DNA from: CAYJAD01 sp964371195
GTDB taxonomy: Bacteria; Desulfobacterota; Desulfovibrionia; Desulfovibrionales; Desulfovibrionaceae
NCBI GenBank assembly: GCA_964371195.1
Contig: CAYJLD010000002.1
Coordinates: forward strand, 3,079-67,078
Reading direction: 5' to 3'
DNA: 64,000 nt
The notes under the pieces: model-generated
The model's database searches: none
What the model was told of the DNA's origin: nothing
The model's input: only the letters and a program-made list of their open reading frames with translations
Shown: positions 55,798 to 64,000 of the stretch, piece by piece
Numbering within the stretch: position 1 is the stretch's first letter
Layout of the letters: the number at the start of each line of letters is the position of its first letter
Translations under genes and position numbers: made by a program

Positions 55798-56148
55798 TTA
55801 CTTTAAATATTCATTTGAATCCTTGGGAGCGTACTCTCTTTGTGTATTGGTATATTCACGCACTACAGAAGTTACTGTTATCTTATAGCTTTCAAAAAGC
55901 TCTGTCTTTCCTTGTAGTTGGCTCATTCTGTGTTCAACAGTATTACGCCAGCGACACAAGGCCTCTTCGCTCTCCCACACATTCATGGAGAGCACTTTGC
56001 TTTCATCCTGCAAACTTTGAAAACGTTCCATCTTTACAAAACCATCAAAGCCTTCCAACATAGGCTTTAACATGGCAGCAAGTTCTAAGTATTTAGCTTT
56101 GCCCTGCTGAGATGGAATTACCTCAAATAATACTATATATTTACTCAT
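55798..56148 (-). CDS. Antibiotic biosynthesis monooxygenase (ABM) fold protein
   Basis: 116 aa with the dimeric alpha-beta ABM fold: IVLFEVIPSQQGKAKYLELA, then FVKMERFQSL, VLSMNVWESEEALCRW (the conserved W-E-S-E motif) and NTVEHRMSQLQGKTELFESY. Small enzymes of this type act on quinones or haem, or are non-catalytic. The substrate cannot be inferred. Its ATG overlaps the stop of the alkyltransferase gene (56145-56148), so it is translationally coupled to it. Confidence 0.85.
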   Translation of the reverse strand: MSKYIVLFEVIPSQQGKAKYLELAAMLKPMLEGFDGFVKMERFQSLQDESKVLSMNVWESEEALCRWRNTVEHRMSQLQGKTELFESYKITVTSVVREYTNTQREYAPKDSNEYLK

Positions 56149-56609
56149 TTATTTTTATTTTCCATATCAAGTAAAAACTTCTTCATCTCAAGGCCACCTG
56201 CGTAACCTACCAATTTTCCAGAACTACCAATAACCCTATGACAAGGTACAATGATTGTAATTGGGTTTTTGTTATTAGCCAAACCTACGGCACGACTAGC
56301 CTTGCCATTACCAACTGCAAGAGCAATATCCTTATAAGTACGTGTTTCTCCGTAAGGAATAGTACAAAGAGCTTGCCACACCTTCTTTTGAAACTCTGTG
56401 CCATAAAACTTATATGATACATCAAAAAACTTTCTTTTTCCTGCTATATACTCACAAAGTTGCGCATAAACATTATCAGTTAAAGGTGTTTTAGTTCCAA
56501 AATACTGTACAGTTTCATCATGAATTTTTTTAATAAAAACTATGTGCTCATGCTCATAGGCTATCTTAAAAAAACCCAAAGAGGTTTCATATATGGCAAA
56601 ATTGTCCAT
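56145..56609 (-). CDS. Methylated-DNA--protein-cysteine methyltransferase (O6-alkylguanine transferase)
   Basis: Repairs O6-alkylguanine by transferring the alkyl group to its own Cys. 154 aa, ogt-type length. Active-site VPCHRV with C123, the Arg finger in ASRAVG (R106), the DNA-contact IPYGETRTYKDIA, and GYAGGLEMKKFLL near the end. AAGGATG precedes the ATG. Coupled to the ABM-fold gene. Single-domain, without the Ada regulatory part. Confidence 0.95.
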   Translation of the reverse strand: MDNFAIYETSLGFFKIAYEHEHIVFIKKIHDETVQYFGTKTPLTDNVYAQLCEYIAGKRKFFDVSYKFYGTEFQKKVWQALCTIPYGETRTYKDIALAVGNGKASRAVGLANNKNPITIIVPCHRVIGSSGKLVGYAGGLEMKKFLLDMENKNK

Positions 56610-56814
56610 AATACATCCTTAAAAGAAATTTTAAAGCTCTTTCACAATTTTTTAGCATCATGCGGTAAATCATTAAATTGTTACTTTCAAATATGCAAGG
56701 GCTACATCTTAAAATTTCATAAAACACATAAAACGATTTATAATAATAAATATTTTACAATATGTTACTAAACTATTTTTTCAATACCATCAAAATCAAC
56801 ACAAAACAAAGCCC

Positions 56815-56918
56815 TTGACAAAGCAAGAAAAAAAGTCCATACACCGCTAATGCCGCAAGGACATTACATATATTTCTTACAAAATGCTTTCTATGTTTTA
56901 ACAAGAAAGCATTTTTTT
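56815..56918 (+). ncRNA. Candidate small RNA or transcription attenuator upstream of nif3
   Basis: A consensus -35 TTGACA (56815-56820), 17-bp spacer and CATACA (56838-56843), then a roughly 70-nt stretch ending in a perfect hairpin (AAATGCTTTCT / AGAAAGCATTT, 56882-56914) with a T-run to 56918. No + strand gene precedes it within 1.2 kb, so this terminator either ends a small RNA or attenuates the nif3-rnpB operon that starts 17 nt later. A smaller TAATG/CATTA hairpin lies at 56849-56866. The rest of 56610-56814 holds nothing recognisable. Confidence 0.5.
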
Positions 56919-56934
56919 ATGCGGAGCACCCTAC

Positions 56935-57726
56935 ATGAAACTATATGAAATAATAGAAATTATTGAAAAAGTAGCACCACCACATTTAGCAGCTTCGTGG
57001 GATAATTGTGGCGTACAGGTAGCCTCATTAAAAGACGACATAACCTGCCTAGCGCTTTGCCTTGATCCAAGTCCTACTTCCATAAAACAAAGTATAGATT
57101 GCAATGCTGAGCTTATTTTGTCCCACCACCCTCTACTTATGCAGGGGCGCTTGCCAAGCACTCTTGACCACTACCATGAAGTTTTACGCTTATTATTTAC
57201 CAATAATGTAGCTCTATATGCTGCCCATACCTCACTAGACATAAACCCTCAAGGCCCAGTGGGTTGGTTAGCTCAAGCTCTTGATTTACAAAATACAGAA
57301 GTAATCGAAGAAGTTGGATTACTAGAAAATGACTGTAGAGCTGGTTATGGTTTAGTTGGCGATTTGAAAAAACAGATGAAATATGCTGAATTATTTGCCC
57401 TCTTGCAAGAATATATTGACCTTAGCACTGCCACCATTTGTGGTGAATTACCAAAAGAAATTAGACGTGTTGCATATTGCACTGGATCTGGTTCATCGTT
57501 TATGCAAAAAGCCTATGAGCGCGGTGCTGACATATATATTACCGGTGATGTTAAATATCACAGTGCATTAGAAAGCCCACTTTGTACTATAGATGTGGGT
57601 CATCATAGTTTAGAAGAAGAAATGATGCATAAATTTAGCATCTTACTTGCAGAACTATTACCTAATATAAAGATACAATTTGTACCATCAGCATCGCCAT
57701 TACGGCTTGCCAAGGTACAAATTTAA
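56935..57726 (+). CDS. Nif3-like dinuclear metal-centre protein
   Basis: 263 aa of the Nif3/YbgI family, toroidal hexamers with a two-metal site. The metal ligands are visible: ILSHHPLLM, AAHTSLDINPQG, YITGDVKYHSALE, and the final DVGHHSLEE. The opening (ASWDNCGVQV) is typical. The family has been linked to GTP cyclohydrolase activity and iron handling, but the role is not settled. Neither the PII-like insert nor extra domains are present. It precedes the zinc-ribbon gene by 34 bp. Confidence 0.93.
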   Translation: MKLYEIIEIIEKVAPPHLAASWDNCGVQVASLKDDITCLALCLDPSPTSIKQSIDCNAELILSHHPLLMQGRLPSTLDHYHEVLRLLFTNNVALYAAHTSLDINPQGPVGWLAQALDLQNTEVIEEVGLLENDCRAGYGLVGDLKKQMKYAELFALLQEYIDLSTATICGELPKEIRRVAYCTGSGSSFMQKAYERGADIYITGDVKYHSALESPLCTIDVGHHSLEEEMMHKFSILLAELLPNIKIQFVPSASPLRLAKVQI

Positions 57727-57760
57727 TTATTTTTTACCATTAACAAATGAGGAGAATGTC

Positions 57761-58540
57761 ATGAGCTTGTATCTTAAACAAATTGAACAACTTGTTGCTT
57801 TGCAAAAGGTTGATGATGCCATACACGCTGTTAAAACTGAGTTAGAATTAGCCCCGTTAGAGTTAGAAGAATTGGAGGGTCGTTTTAACACTGCTGAAGA
57901 GCAAAGAAATAGAGTTCTTGAAAAAATTACTCATATAACTGAGCAACAAAAGCGTATAGGACTTGAAATTGACGATGATACTGTGCGTATTAAAAAAAGC
58001 AAAAACAAGCTTATGCAGGTTAATAATCAGCGTGAATATCACGCAATGATGCGCGAAATGGACAATATGGAAAAACAAAACCGTAATCGCGAAGAGGAAA
58101 AAATTGTCCTAGTTGAAGAGCTAGAAAATCAAAATGAAGCTTTAAAAACTATTGATGGTGATTACTTAGCTCTTAAGGCTGAGCTTGAAGTTAAACGCGA
58201 AGGCTTACAAGAGCGTATGAATGTAGCAGAAAAAAAGCTTAACGAATTACAATCAACTCGCTCTAATACCGGCTCTATTGTGCCACCAGCAGTTTTTCAG
58301 CGTTATGAATTCATACGTAGACGCTTAGATCACCCTGTTATTGTACCAGTACATAATGGTATTTGTGCAGGTTGCCATATAGCCATTCCACCCCAAGAAT
58401 TTATTGAATTACAACGCGGCCAGCAAATTTTAAGTTGCCCCAACTGTCAAAGGCTCATTTATTGGTGTGAACATTTTACCAATCCTGATGATGCATGTGA
58501 GCAAGAAAAGACTAAGGTAGTAGTTGTAAAAGAGGATTAA
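57761..58540 (+). CDS. Coiled-coil C4 zinc-ribbon protein
   Basis: 259 aa from the ATG at 57761, which has GAGGAGA upstream. The frame is open from 57680, but that part overlaps nif3. Residues about 10-175 are a long charged coiled coil. The C-terminus has a zinc ribbon CAGCH and CPNC (about 200-230). This CT398/zf-RING_7 family is widespread next to nif3 and rnpB in deltaproteobacteria and may bind nucleic acid or help secretion complexes. Its function is unproven. Confidence 0.9.
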   Translation: MSLYLKQIEQLVALQKVDDAIHAVKTELELAPLELEELEGRFNTAEEQRNRVLEKITHITEQQKRIGLEIDDDTVRIKKSKNKLMQVNNQREYHAMMREMDNMEKQNRNREEEKIVLVEELENQNEALKTIDGDYLALKAELEVKREGLQERMNVAEKKLNELQSTRSNTGSIVPPAVFQRYEFIRRRLDHPVIVPVHNGICAGCHIAIPPQEFIELQRGQQILSCPNCQRLIYWCEHFTNPDDACEQEKTKVVVVKED

Positions 58541-58552
58541 TTTATAATATTT

Positions 58553-58904
58553 ACAAGAGTCGGATGGGTCGTCGCTGCGTAAATTTTACGGAGAGGAAAG
58601 TCCGGGCTCCACAGGGCACAATGCTGGGTAACACCCAGGAGGGGCGACCCTCGGCAAGCGCAACAGAAAGTAAACCGCCATTATGGTAAGGGTGAAACGG
58701 TAGGGTAAGAGCCTACCAGTTATCGTGGCGACACGGTAAGCTGGGCAAGCCCCATTGGGAGCAAGGCCAAATAGGAAAGGTGATCTGCCCGGTCAAACCT
58801 TTCGGGTAGGCTGCTTGAGGGTATGAGTAATCATACTTCTAGACTAATGACGACCTCTTAACTTTTAGTTAATGACAGAACCCGGCTTATAGTCCGGCTC
58901 TTGT
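58553..58904 (+). ncRNA. rnpB: RNase P RNA, bacterial class A
   Basis: About 352 nt. The ends pair (ACAAGAG-CGG at 58553 with CCGGCTCTTGT at 58894-58904). Conserved regions are present: GAGGAAAGTCCGGGCTCC near the 5' end, CAACAGAAAGTAAACCGCC, GGTAAGGGTGAAACGGT, AAGAGCCTACCAG, and ACAGAACCCGGCTTATAG near the 3' end, which forms P4 with the 5' GGAAAGTC region. It is the catalytic subunit that matures tRNA 5' ends. It lies between the zinc-ribbon gene and ispDF and may be processed from the operon transcript. Confidence 0.97.
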
Positions 58905-58945
58905 AACGAAATATATTAACTTCAACTTAGTAAACTTAAATAGCT

Positions 58946-60139
58946 ATGATAGGCAAAAAAATTACTACTTGGGCCATAATTCTTGCAGCAGGACAAGGCT
59001 TAAGACTTTCTAGTCAAACGCAAGGTATTCCTAAACAGTTTTTAAGCTATAACAATCTCCCCCTATACTATCATTGCGCTAGAACATTCAGTCATAATGC
59101 GCGCATTCAAGGCATTATATTTGTACTGCCTAAAGAATATTTGGCAGAAGAAAAAAGTCGCCTTCATGAATTAGAAAAACAAAATTCTCTTGGATTACCA
59201 TGGCTTTGTGTCGCTGGTGGCAAAAGACGTCAAGATTCGGTTTATGAGGGTCTATTAGCTCTTCCCCCCCACTGTAGCCATGTGCTCATTCATGATTCAG
59301 CCCGCCCATTTATGACTGCAAAATTAGTAGAAAATATTTGCACAGCACTTGAAGCCGGACATGCAGGAGTTATACCTGGACTAAAACTAATTGATACCAT
59401 TAAGCAGGTAGAAAATAATATTATTACAAAAACATTAGACCGCAGTAAACTTTTTGCAGTACAAACCCCACAAGGTTTTCAACAAAATATTCTACTAGAT
59501 GCACATAATAAAGCTAGAGAGGAAGATTTAGATGTAACTGATGACGCATCCTTGCTTGAACATTGTAATCATTCAGTATTTATGATAGAAGGCGAAAGTA
59601 AGAATATAAAAATTACCGAGGCTGAGCATATGCATTTATTAAATGATAACATTGCAACGCGCCCTTGTAGTGGTTTTGGCTACGATGTACATCGCTTTGG
59701 TCAAGGTCGTCCCCTAAAGCTTGGGGGAGTTCTTATGCATGGGGGTATGGAAGTTATGGCTCATTCTGACGGTGACGTGGTTTTACACGCCATCATGGAT
59801 GCCATACTTGGATTAGCAGGACTTGGAGACATTGGACTACATTTTCCCGATAGTGATGTAGAATTTGATAATATAGACTCAGCCATATTATTACACAATG
59901 TCTTACAATTAATTATTGAAAAACGTATCAAAATAACTAATATTGATGTGACAATTATTACCCAAAAACCTAAGATTGGTCCTCAGCGCACTGCCATTGT
60001 AAAAAACATAGCGCACCTTCTAAATCTACCCCATGAGCGCGTTAATGTGAAGGCTACCACCGAAGAGGGTCTTGGGTTTACTGGAAGCGGTCAAGGTATT
60101 AAGGCCATTGCACTAGTTAATGCATTGGCAAGTGAATAA
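58946..60139 (+). CDS. ispDF: Bifunctional IspD/IspF isoprenoid enzyme
   Basis: Catalyses steps three and five of the MEP pathway: CTP transfer to MEP, and ring closure to MEcPP. 397 aa. The IspD part (about 1-230) has ILAAGQGLRLSSQTQGIPKQ and HDSARPF. The IspF part starts near 242 with GFGYDVHRFG (Asp and His zinc ligands) and has GDVVLHAIMDAILG, IGLHFPD and the closing TTEEGLGFTGSGQGI. The fusion is common in alpha- and epsilonproteobacteria and in Desulfovibrio relatives. It has no strong ribosome binding site. Confidence 0.96.
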   Translation: MIGKKITTWAIILAAGQGLRLSSQTQGIPKQFLSYNNLPLYYHCARTFSHNARIQGIIFVLPKEYLAEEKSRLHELEKQNSLGLPWLCVAGGKRRQDSVYEGLLALPPHCSHVLIHDSARPFMTAKLVENICTALEAGHAGVIPGLKLIDTIKQVENNIITKTLDRSKLFAVQTPQGFQQNILLDAHNKAREEDLDVTDDASLLEHCNHSVFMIEGESKNIKITEAEHMHLLNDNIATRPCSGFGYDVHRFGQGRPLKLGGVLMHGGMEVMAHSDGDVVLHAIMDAILGLAGLGDIGLHFPDSDVEFDNIDSAILLHNVLQLIIEKRIKITNIDVTIITQKPKIGPQRTAIVKNIAHLLNLPHERVNVKATTEEGLGFTGSGQGIKAIALVNALASE

Positions 60140-60167
60140 TCATTAAATCATATTATTAGAGCTAATT

Positions 60168-61907
60168 ATGTCCACAGAACAACAAGTAGATCTTAGTCCT
60201 TGGTTACAAAATTACGATGATGGCGTACCGCACACAGTTGATAACTTTAATGAACCTATTTTTGCTATGCTTGATGCTGCAGCACAAAAATACCCTACAC
60301 GTCCAGCCATAATTTTTCAAAATACTAAAATTAGCTATGCAGAACTAAAAGAAAAGGCTGAAATATTTGCATCTTCACTTAGACTCTCAGGTGTAAATCA
60401 TGGTGATCGTGTTGCTATTATGCTCCCAAACCTACCCCAAACCATCATTGCTTTTTGGGGTGTTATGAAGGCAGGAGCCGTAGGGGTCATGACTAATCCC
60501 CTATATATGGAGTCAGAGATTGTCCATCATATGCAAGATTCTGGTGCAACACATCTTATCATGCTAGATTTACTTTGGCCTAAAATTGCTCCCTTACGCT
60601 CACGTCTTCCCGTACAAAAATATATTGTGACAGGCATTGCCGATGGCCTCTCCTTCCCCCTAAATTATCTTTATAAATTTAAAGAAAAACGTGGGGCCAA
60701 TTATGTACCTATTCCCTATGACGATGAAAATGTAATTCCTTGGAAAAGATTGCTTGCTTCAAAGCAAAGATATAGTGCCAAACAATTTATCAATCCAGAC
60801 AACATTGCCCTCTTGCAATATACTGGTGGCACTACTGGTCATCCTAAGGGTGTTATGCTAAGTCATAATAATATTGGTACTAACTGTAAGCAAATACTTG
60901 CTGTCATACAAGATCTATCCAATGAGCATCATCAATTAGTGGCACTATTACCATTTTTTCATGTTTATGGACTTTGTGTTGGTATAATTGTTCCCACTGC
61001 GCTTATGGGCACCTCATTGCCAATGCCACGTTATGTACCGCAAGATGTTCTAAAGCTAATCAAAAAGCATAGACCCAGCATATTCCCTGGTGCCCCCTCA
61101 GTTTATATTTCACTTATGCAGCAAAAAAACTTGGCTGAGTATAATTTACGCTGTATTAAGCTTTGTATTTCTGGTTCAGCTCCTTTACCGCAAGAGCATT
61201 TCAAAAAATTTCAAGAGATTACTGGTGCAACCATCATTGAAGGTTATGGTCTAACCGAAGCTTCACCCATAACCCATATCAATCCTTTAATATCAGATAA
61301 TCAAAAAACTGGATCAATTGGCATGCCTTTACCAAGTACTAAAGCACGCATTGTAGATATGGAAGGAGGCTCTCTAACTCTGCCGCCAGGCAAATTAGGT
61401 GAGCTCATCATTAAAGGACCTCAAATTATGAGTGGTTATTGGAATAGAGAAGATGAAACAGCATCAGCTTTGCGCAATGGCTGGCTCTATACCGGTGACC
61501 TTGGTACTATGGATGAGGAAGGTTTTTTCTACATTAGTGATCGCAAAAAAGACATGGTCATTGTTGGTGGTTATAATGTCTACCCTCGAGAAGTTGATGA
61601 GGTATTGCTTGAGCACCCAAGCATACTTGAAGCCGTAGCCGTTGGCATAAATGACCATGTACGCGGTGAAAGCCTAAAGGCCTTTGTGGTACTAAAGCCA
61701 TATGAAGAAATGACCCGTGCCGATGTTATTGCATGGTGCAAAAGTAAGCTTGCATCATATAAGGTTCCGCGCACAGTTGAATTTAGAGAAGAACTACCCA
61801 AAACCATTGTTGGCAAGGTATTAAGGCGCGTGCTTCGTGAAGAAGATGAAGCAAAACTCAAAGAAGAAACAGAACAAAGTCAAAGTGCTAACGATAATTC
61901 AGAATAA
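60168..61907 (+). CDS. Long-chain fatty acid--CoA ligase
   Basis: 579 aa acyl-adenylate enzyme. AMP-binding loop LLQYTGGTTGHPKGVMLSH (about 216-234), GYGLTEASP (about 363-371), YTGDLGTMDEEGFFYISDRKKDMVIVGGYNVYP, and the C-terminal catalytic Lys in LPKTIVGKVLRR. The pattern matches FadD-type ligases that activate fatty acids for membrane lipid use or oxidation. 28 nt after ispDF and followed by a strong terminator, so it is probably the last gene of the nif3-rnpB-ispDF unit. The exact chain length preference cannot be told. Confidence 0.92.
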   Translation: MSTEQQVDLSPWLQNYDDGVPHTVDNFNEPIFAMLDAAAQKYPTRPAIIFQNTKISYAELKEKAEIFASSLRLSGVNHGDRVAIMLPNLPQTIIAFWGVMKAGAVGVMTNPLYMESEIVHHMQDSGATHLIMLDLLWPKIAPLRSRLPVQKYIVTGIADGLSFPLNYLYKFKEKRGANYVPIPYDDENVIPWKRLLASKQRYSAKQFINPDNIALLQYTGGTTGHPKGVMLSHNNIGTNCKQILAVIQDLSNEHHQLVALLPFFHVYGLCVGIIVPTALMGTSLPMPRYVPQDVLKLIKKHRPSIFPGAPSVYISLMQQKNLAEYNLRCIKLCISGSAPLPQEHFKKFQEITGATIIEGYGLTEASPITHINPLISDNQKTGSIGMPLPSTKARIVDMEGGSLTLPPGKLGELIIKGPQIMSGYWNREDETASALRNGWLYTGDLGTMDEEGFFYISDRKKDMVIVGGYNVYPREVDEVLLEHPSILEAVAVGINDHVRGESLKAFVVLKPYEEMTRADVIAWCKSKLASYKVPRTVEFREELPKTIVGKVLRRVLREEDEAKLKEETEQSQSANDNSE

Positions 61908-61976
61908 TATAACTATATTAAGGCTACATAAGACCTTTGCATATTGAATTTCACGAAGCTCTAAACAATAATAATT

Positions 61977-62018
61977 ACTCCAGCTCCTAGGTAATATACT
62001 TGTGAGCTGGAGTTTTTT
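61977..62018 (+). terminator. Intrinsic terminator after the acyl-CoA ligase gene
   Basis: ACTCCAGCTC (61977-61986) pairs perfectly with GAGCTGGAGT (62004-62013), followed by TTTTT. Located 70 nt after the stop. Confidence 0.88.
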
Positions 62019-62102
62019 ATACACTTATGCTTGCTACAAATATCATATTTTCATTTATAAATTACAATACATCGATGAAAACAAAAAGGCTTTACGCATA
62101 GG

Positions 62103-62133
62103 TTGACATAACCCTAACTAACATGCTAGCATG
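62103..62133 (+). promoter_or_regulatory. Promoter with palindromic operator-like site upstream of P5C dehydrogenase
   Basis: TTGACA (62103-62108), 18-bp spacer, TAGCAT (62127-62132). The -10 region is covered by a perfect 12-bp palindrome CATGCTAGCATG (62122-62133), well placed for a repressor to block polymerase. About 130 nt of untranslated leader would follow. Confidence 0.5.
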
Positions 62134-62266
62134 CCAGCAGTCAAATATTAATTTAGTTATAAAAACAGTATGTTATGATTTTTTTCAACTAAATTACTCA
62201 GCTTAAACATACTTAAAATGCATAAAAGCTGTATTCCTAAATCCATTAAACCAAAAGGGCTTTGTT

Positions 62267-63895
62267 ATGACAAACGCGTATTACAAAATTCCAAAACCCC
62301 AAAACGAACCAGTACAAAACAACCTGCCAAATAGTGAAGAGCGAGCTAAGCTAAAGGCTGAGTTAAAAAGACAATCGTCACAAGTAATTGATATTCCATT
62401 AATCATTGGTGGAGAAAAAATATTTACTGACAATAAAATTGATGTAGTAATGCCCCATGACCATGGTCATGTGCTTGCAAAGTGCTCTGTTGCAGAACCA
62501 AAGCACTTGCAAATGGCTCTTGATGCTGCCAAAGCTGCCAAAAAAGAATGGGCCAACATGCCTTTTGAGCATCGCTGCTCTATTTTCTTATCCGCAGCTG
62601 AAAGAATTTCTGGGTCTGATCGCTACCTTATGAGTGCTTCTACCATGCTTGGACAAAGCAAAACAGCTTTTCAGGCTGAAATTGATGCCACTTGTGAGCT
62701 TATAGATTTCTTACGTTTTAATGCTTATAATGCAGCTGAAATTTTTAAAGAGCAACCAGAAAGCTCCAAGGCCATCTGGAATCGCTTATTATATCGCCCT
62801 CTTGATGGTTTTGTTCTAGCCATTTCTCCATTTAACTTTACAGCCATAGCAGGCAATCTTTGTTCAGCTCCTGCTCTTGTTGGTAATACAATTTTATGGA
62901 AACCAGCAACTACAGCTGTACTATCAAACTACTACTATATGGAATTACTAATGGAGTCAGGCTTGCCTGCTGGTGTTATTAACTTCATTCCAAGTAAGGG
63001 TAGTGACATTAGCAAATATGTTATTTCTGACCCAGACCTAGCTGGCATACACTTTACAGGTTCAACCGCCGTATTCCAAGACATATGGGCACAAGTTGGT
63101 ACCAATATCAGCAAATATAAGTCCTATCCGCGCCTTGTGGGTGAAACTGGTGGCAAAGACTTTGTTTTTGCTCATCCAACTGCCCATGTGGATGCGCTTG
63201 TTACTGCACTTGTACGCGGTTCTTTTGAATATCAAGGACAAAAGTGCTCCGCAGCTTCGCGTGCATTCATTCCTGCAAGCATTTGGGAAGAAGTTAAAAC
63301 TAAGTTACTTGCTGCCATTGAAAATGTAAAAACAGGTGACGTGCGTGACTTTAGAAACTTTATTAGTGCAGTTATTGATGAAAAAAGCTTTGATAGCATA
63401 GTATCATACTTAAAGCGTGCTGAACAAAGCCCAGATGTAGACATTCTATGCGGTAGCTATGATAAGAGTAAAGGATTTTTCATTACTCCCACCGTACTTG
63501 TGTGCAAAAAACCAGATTACGAAACCATGTCTGATGAGCTATTTGGACCAGTACTAAGTGTTTATGTATATGAAGATAAAGATTTGGATGCAGCCTTAAA
63601 ACTTTGCGATGAAGGTTCACCCTATGCCTTAACTGGTGCAATTTTTGCTAAAGATAGAGCTGCCCTTGTGCATATGAGTAAAGCCTTAGAATCTGCAGCT
63701 GGTAATTTTTATATTAATGATAAACCTACTGGTGCTGTGGTTGGTCAACAACCATTCGGTGGCGGACGTGCTTCTGGTACCAATGACAAGGCTGGCAGTA
63801 TCTTAAATATACATCGCTGGCTCAGCCCACATACAATTAAAGAATCACTTATTCCTATTACTGATATTACTTACCCATTCATGGATGAAGAATAG
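62267..63895 (+). CDS. L-glutamate gamma-semialdehyde (P5C) dehydrogenase
   Basis: Oxidises glutamate semialdehyde, the open form of pyrroline-5-carboxylate, to glutamate in proline or arginine breakdown. 542 aa, the stand-alone form similar to the eukaryotic mitochondrial enzyme, not fused to proline dehydrogenase as in PutA. Aldehyde-dehydrogenase motifs: AISPFNFTAIAGNL, ILWKPATTAV, HFTGSTAVF, the general-base Glu in GETGGKD, the nucleophile in YQGQKCSAASR, and FGGGRASGTNDKAG. The family-typical N-terminal region with IPLIIGG is present. No proline dehydrogenase gene is in the window. Confidence 0.92.
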   Translation: MTNAYYKIPKPQNEPVQNNLPNSEERAKLKAELKRQSSQVIDIPLIIGGEKIFTDNKIDVVMPHDHGHVLAKCSVAEPKHLQMALDAAKAAKKEWANMPFEHRCSIFLSAAERISGSDRYLMSASTMLGQSKTAFQAEIDATCELIDFLRFNAYNAAEIFKEQPESSKAIWNRLLYRPLDGFVLAISPFNFTAIAGNLCSAPALVGNTILWKPATTAVLSNYYYMELLMESGLPAGVINFIPSKGSDISKYVISDPDLAGIHFTGSTAVFQDIWAQVGTNISKYKSYPRLVGETGGKDFVFAHPTAHVDALVTALVRGSFEYQGQKCSAASRAFIPASIWEEVKTKLLAAIENVKTGDVRDFRNFISAVIDEKSFDSIVSYLKRAEQSPDVDILCGSYDKSKGFFITPTVLVCKKPDYETMSDELFGPVLSVYVYEDKDLDAALKLCDEGSPYALTGAIFAKDRAALVHMSKALESAAGNFYINDKPTGAVVGQQPFGGGRASGTNDKAGSILNIHRWLSPHTIKESLIPITDITYPFMDEE

Positions 63896-63903
63896 TTGAA
63901 CTA

Positions 63904-63940
63904 CAGGACTATGCGGATATTTTCTGCATAGTCCTGTTTA
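63904..63940 (+). terminator. Intrinsic terminator after P5C dehydrogenase
   Basis: CAGGACTATGC (63904-63914) pairs perfectly with GCATAGTCCTG (63926-63936), followed by TTTA, 9 nt after the stop codon. Confidence 0.8.
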
Positions 63941-64000
63941 ATAACTAGTCGACGCTGAAAAATATAATAACATTCTAAAATAGTATAATTTTATTGGAAA

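Noticed and set aside
56851..56950. Leader-peptide ORF inside the candidate small RNA
   Set aside because: The open frame from ATG at 56851 has no ribosome binding site and runs through the terminator into the nif3 start.

Overview
The window reads as a contiguous piece of the chromosome of a low-GC, Gram-negative bacterium, most likely a low-GC member of the Desulfovibrionaceae. The evidence is the gene content and order: a Lap-type type I secretion operon with an HD-type receptor, nif3 / zinc-ribbon / rnpB / fused ispDF, a stand-alone IMP cyclohydrolase next to hflX, a flagellar-rod-like protein, and a eukaryote-like single-domain P5C dehydrogenase. The species cannot be named from sequence alone. 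I see no CRISPR array, no tRNA, no rRNA, no intact insertion sequence and no prophage.

Region 1 (216-10544, + strand) is one tightly packed operon for a regulated surface adhesin system. It encodes a LapB-like ABC exporter with a long disordered N-terminus, a LapC/HlyD-like adaptor, a membrane PAS receptor with a decayed HD-GYP domain, a glycosyltransferase, a LapG-like periplasmic cysteine protease, and a second decayed HD-GYP receptor. The adhesin and the outer-membrane pore are not in the window. The two receptors on either side of lapG take the place that LapD (GGDEF-EAL) holds in Pseudomonas. This is the most interesting system here, with the caveat that a related arrangement is, from memory, known in Desulfovibrio vulgaris.

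Region 2 (10.6-35.6 kb) is mostly core metabolism and sensing: engB, aroQ, efp, ftsK, a flagellar-rod-like protein, a methyltransferase-glycosyltransferase fusion, two large hybrid histidine kinases, a DUF554 membrane protein with a radical SAM enzyme, a CgeB-like glycosyltransferase, an AsmA-family protein, sdaA, hflX and the IMP cyclohydrolase. The hflX gene appears to start at ATA in an ATAG stop/start overlap. A structured, GC-richer element lies at 24649-24787.

Region 3 (36-44.9 kb) holds a methyltransferase with a regulatory domain, a TVP38-type membrane protein paired with a MerA-like flavoprotein, a YkgJ / unknown / TPR gene trio, a small 2[4Fe-4S] ferredoxin, cobT and an orphan OppF-type ATPase.

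Region 4 (44.9-51.9 kb, - strand) is an accessory-looking cassette: two paralogous sulfotransferase-like genes preceded by two paralogous asparagine-synthetase-like genes with C-terminal NPDV repeats. The first 199 bp of the latter two are almost identical although the rest has diverged, a sign of recent recombination. The product is unknown.

Region 5 (52-64 kb) returns to core genes: xthA, pyrG, purQ, a small monooxygenase-fold protein with an O6-alkylguanine transferase, a candidate small RNA or attenuator, nif3, a zinc-ribbon protein, RNase P RNA, ispDF, an acyl-CoA ligase and P5C dehydrogenase. Several intrinsic terminators and a few promoters are visible and are listed.
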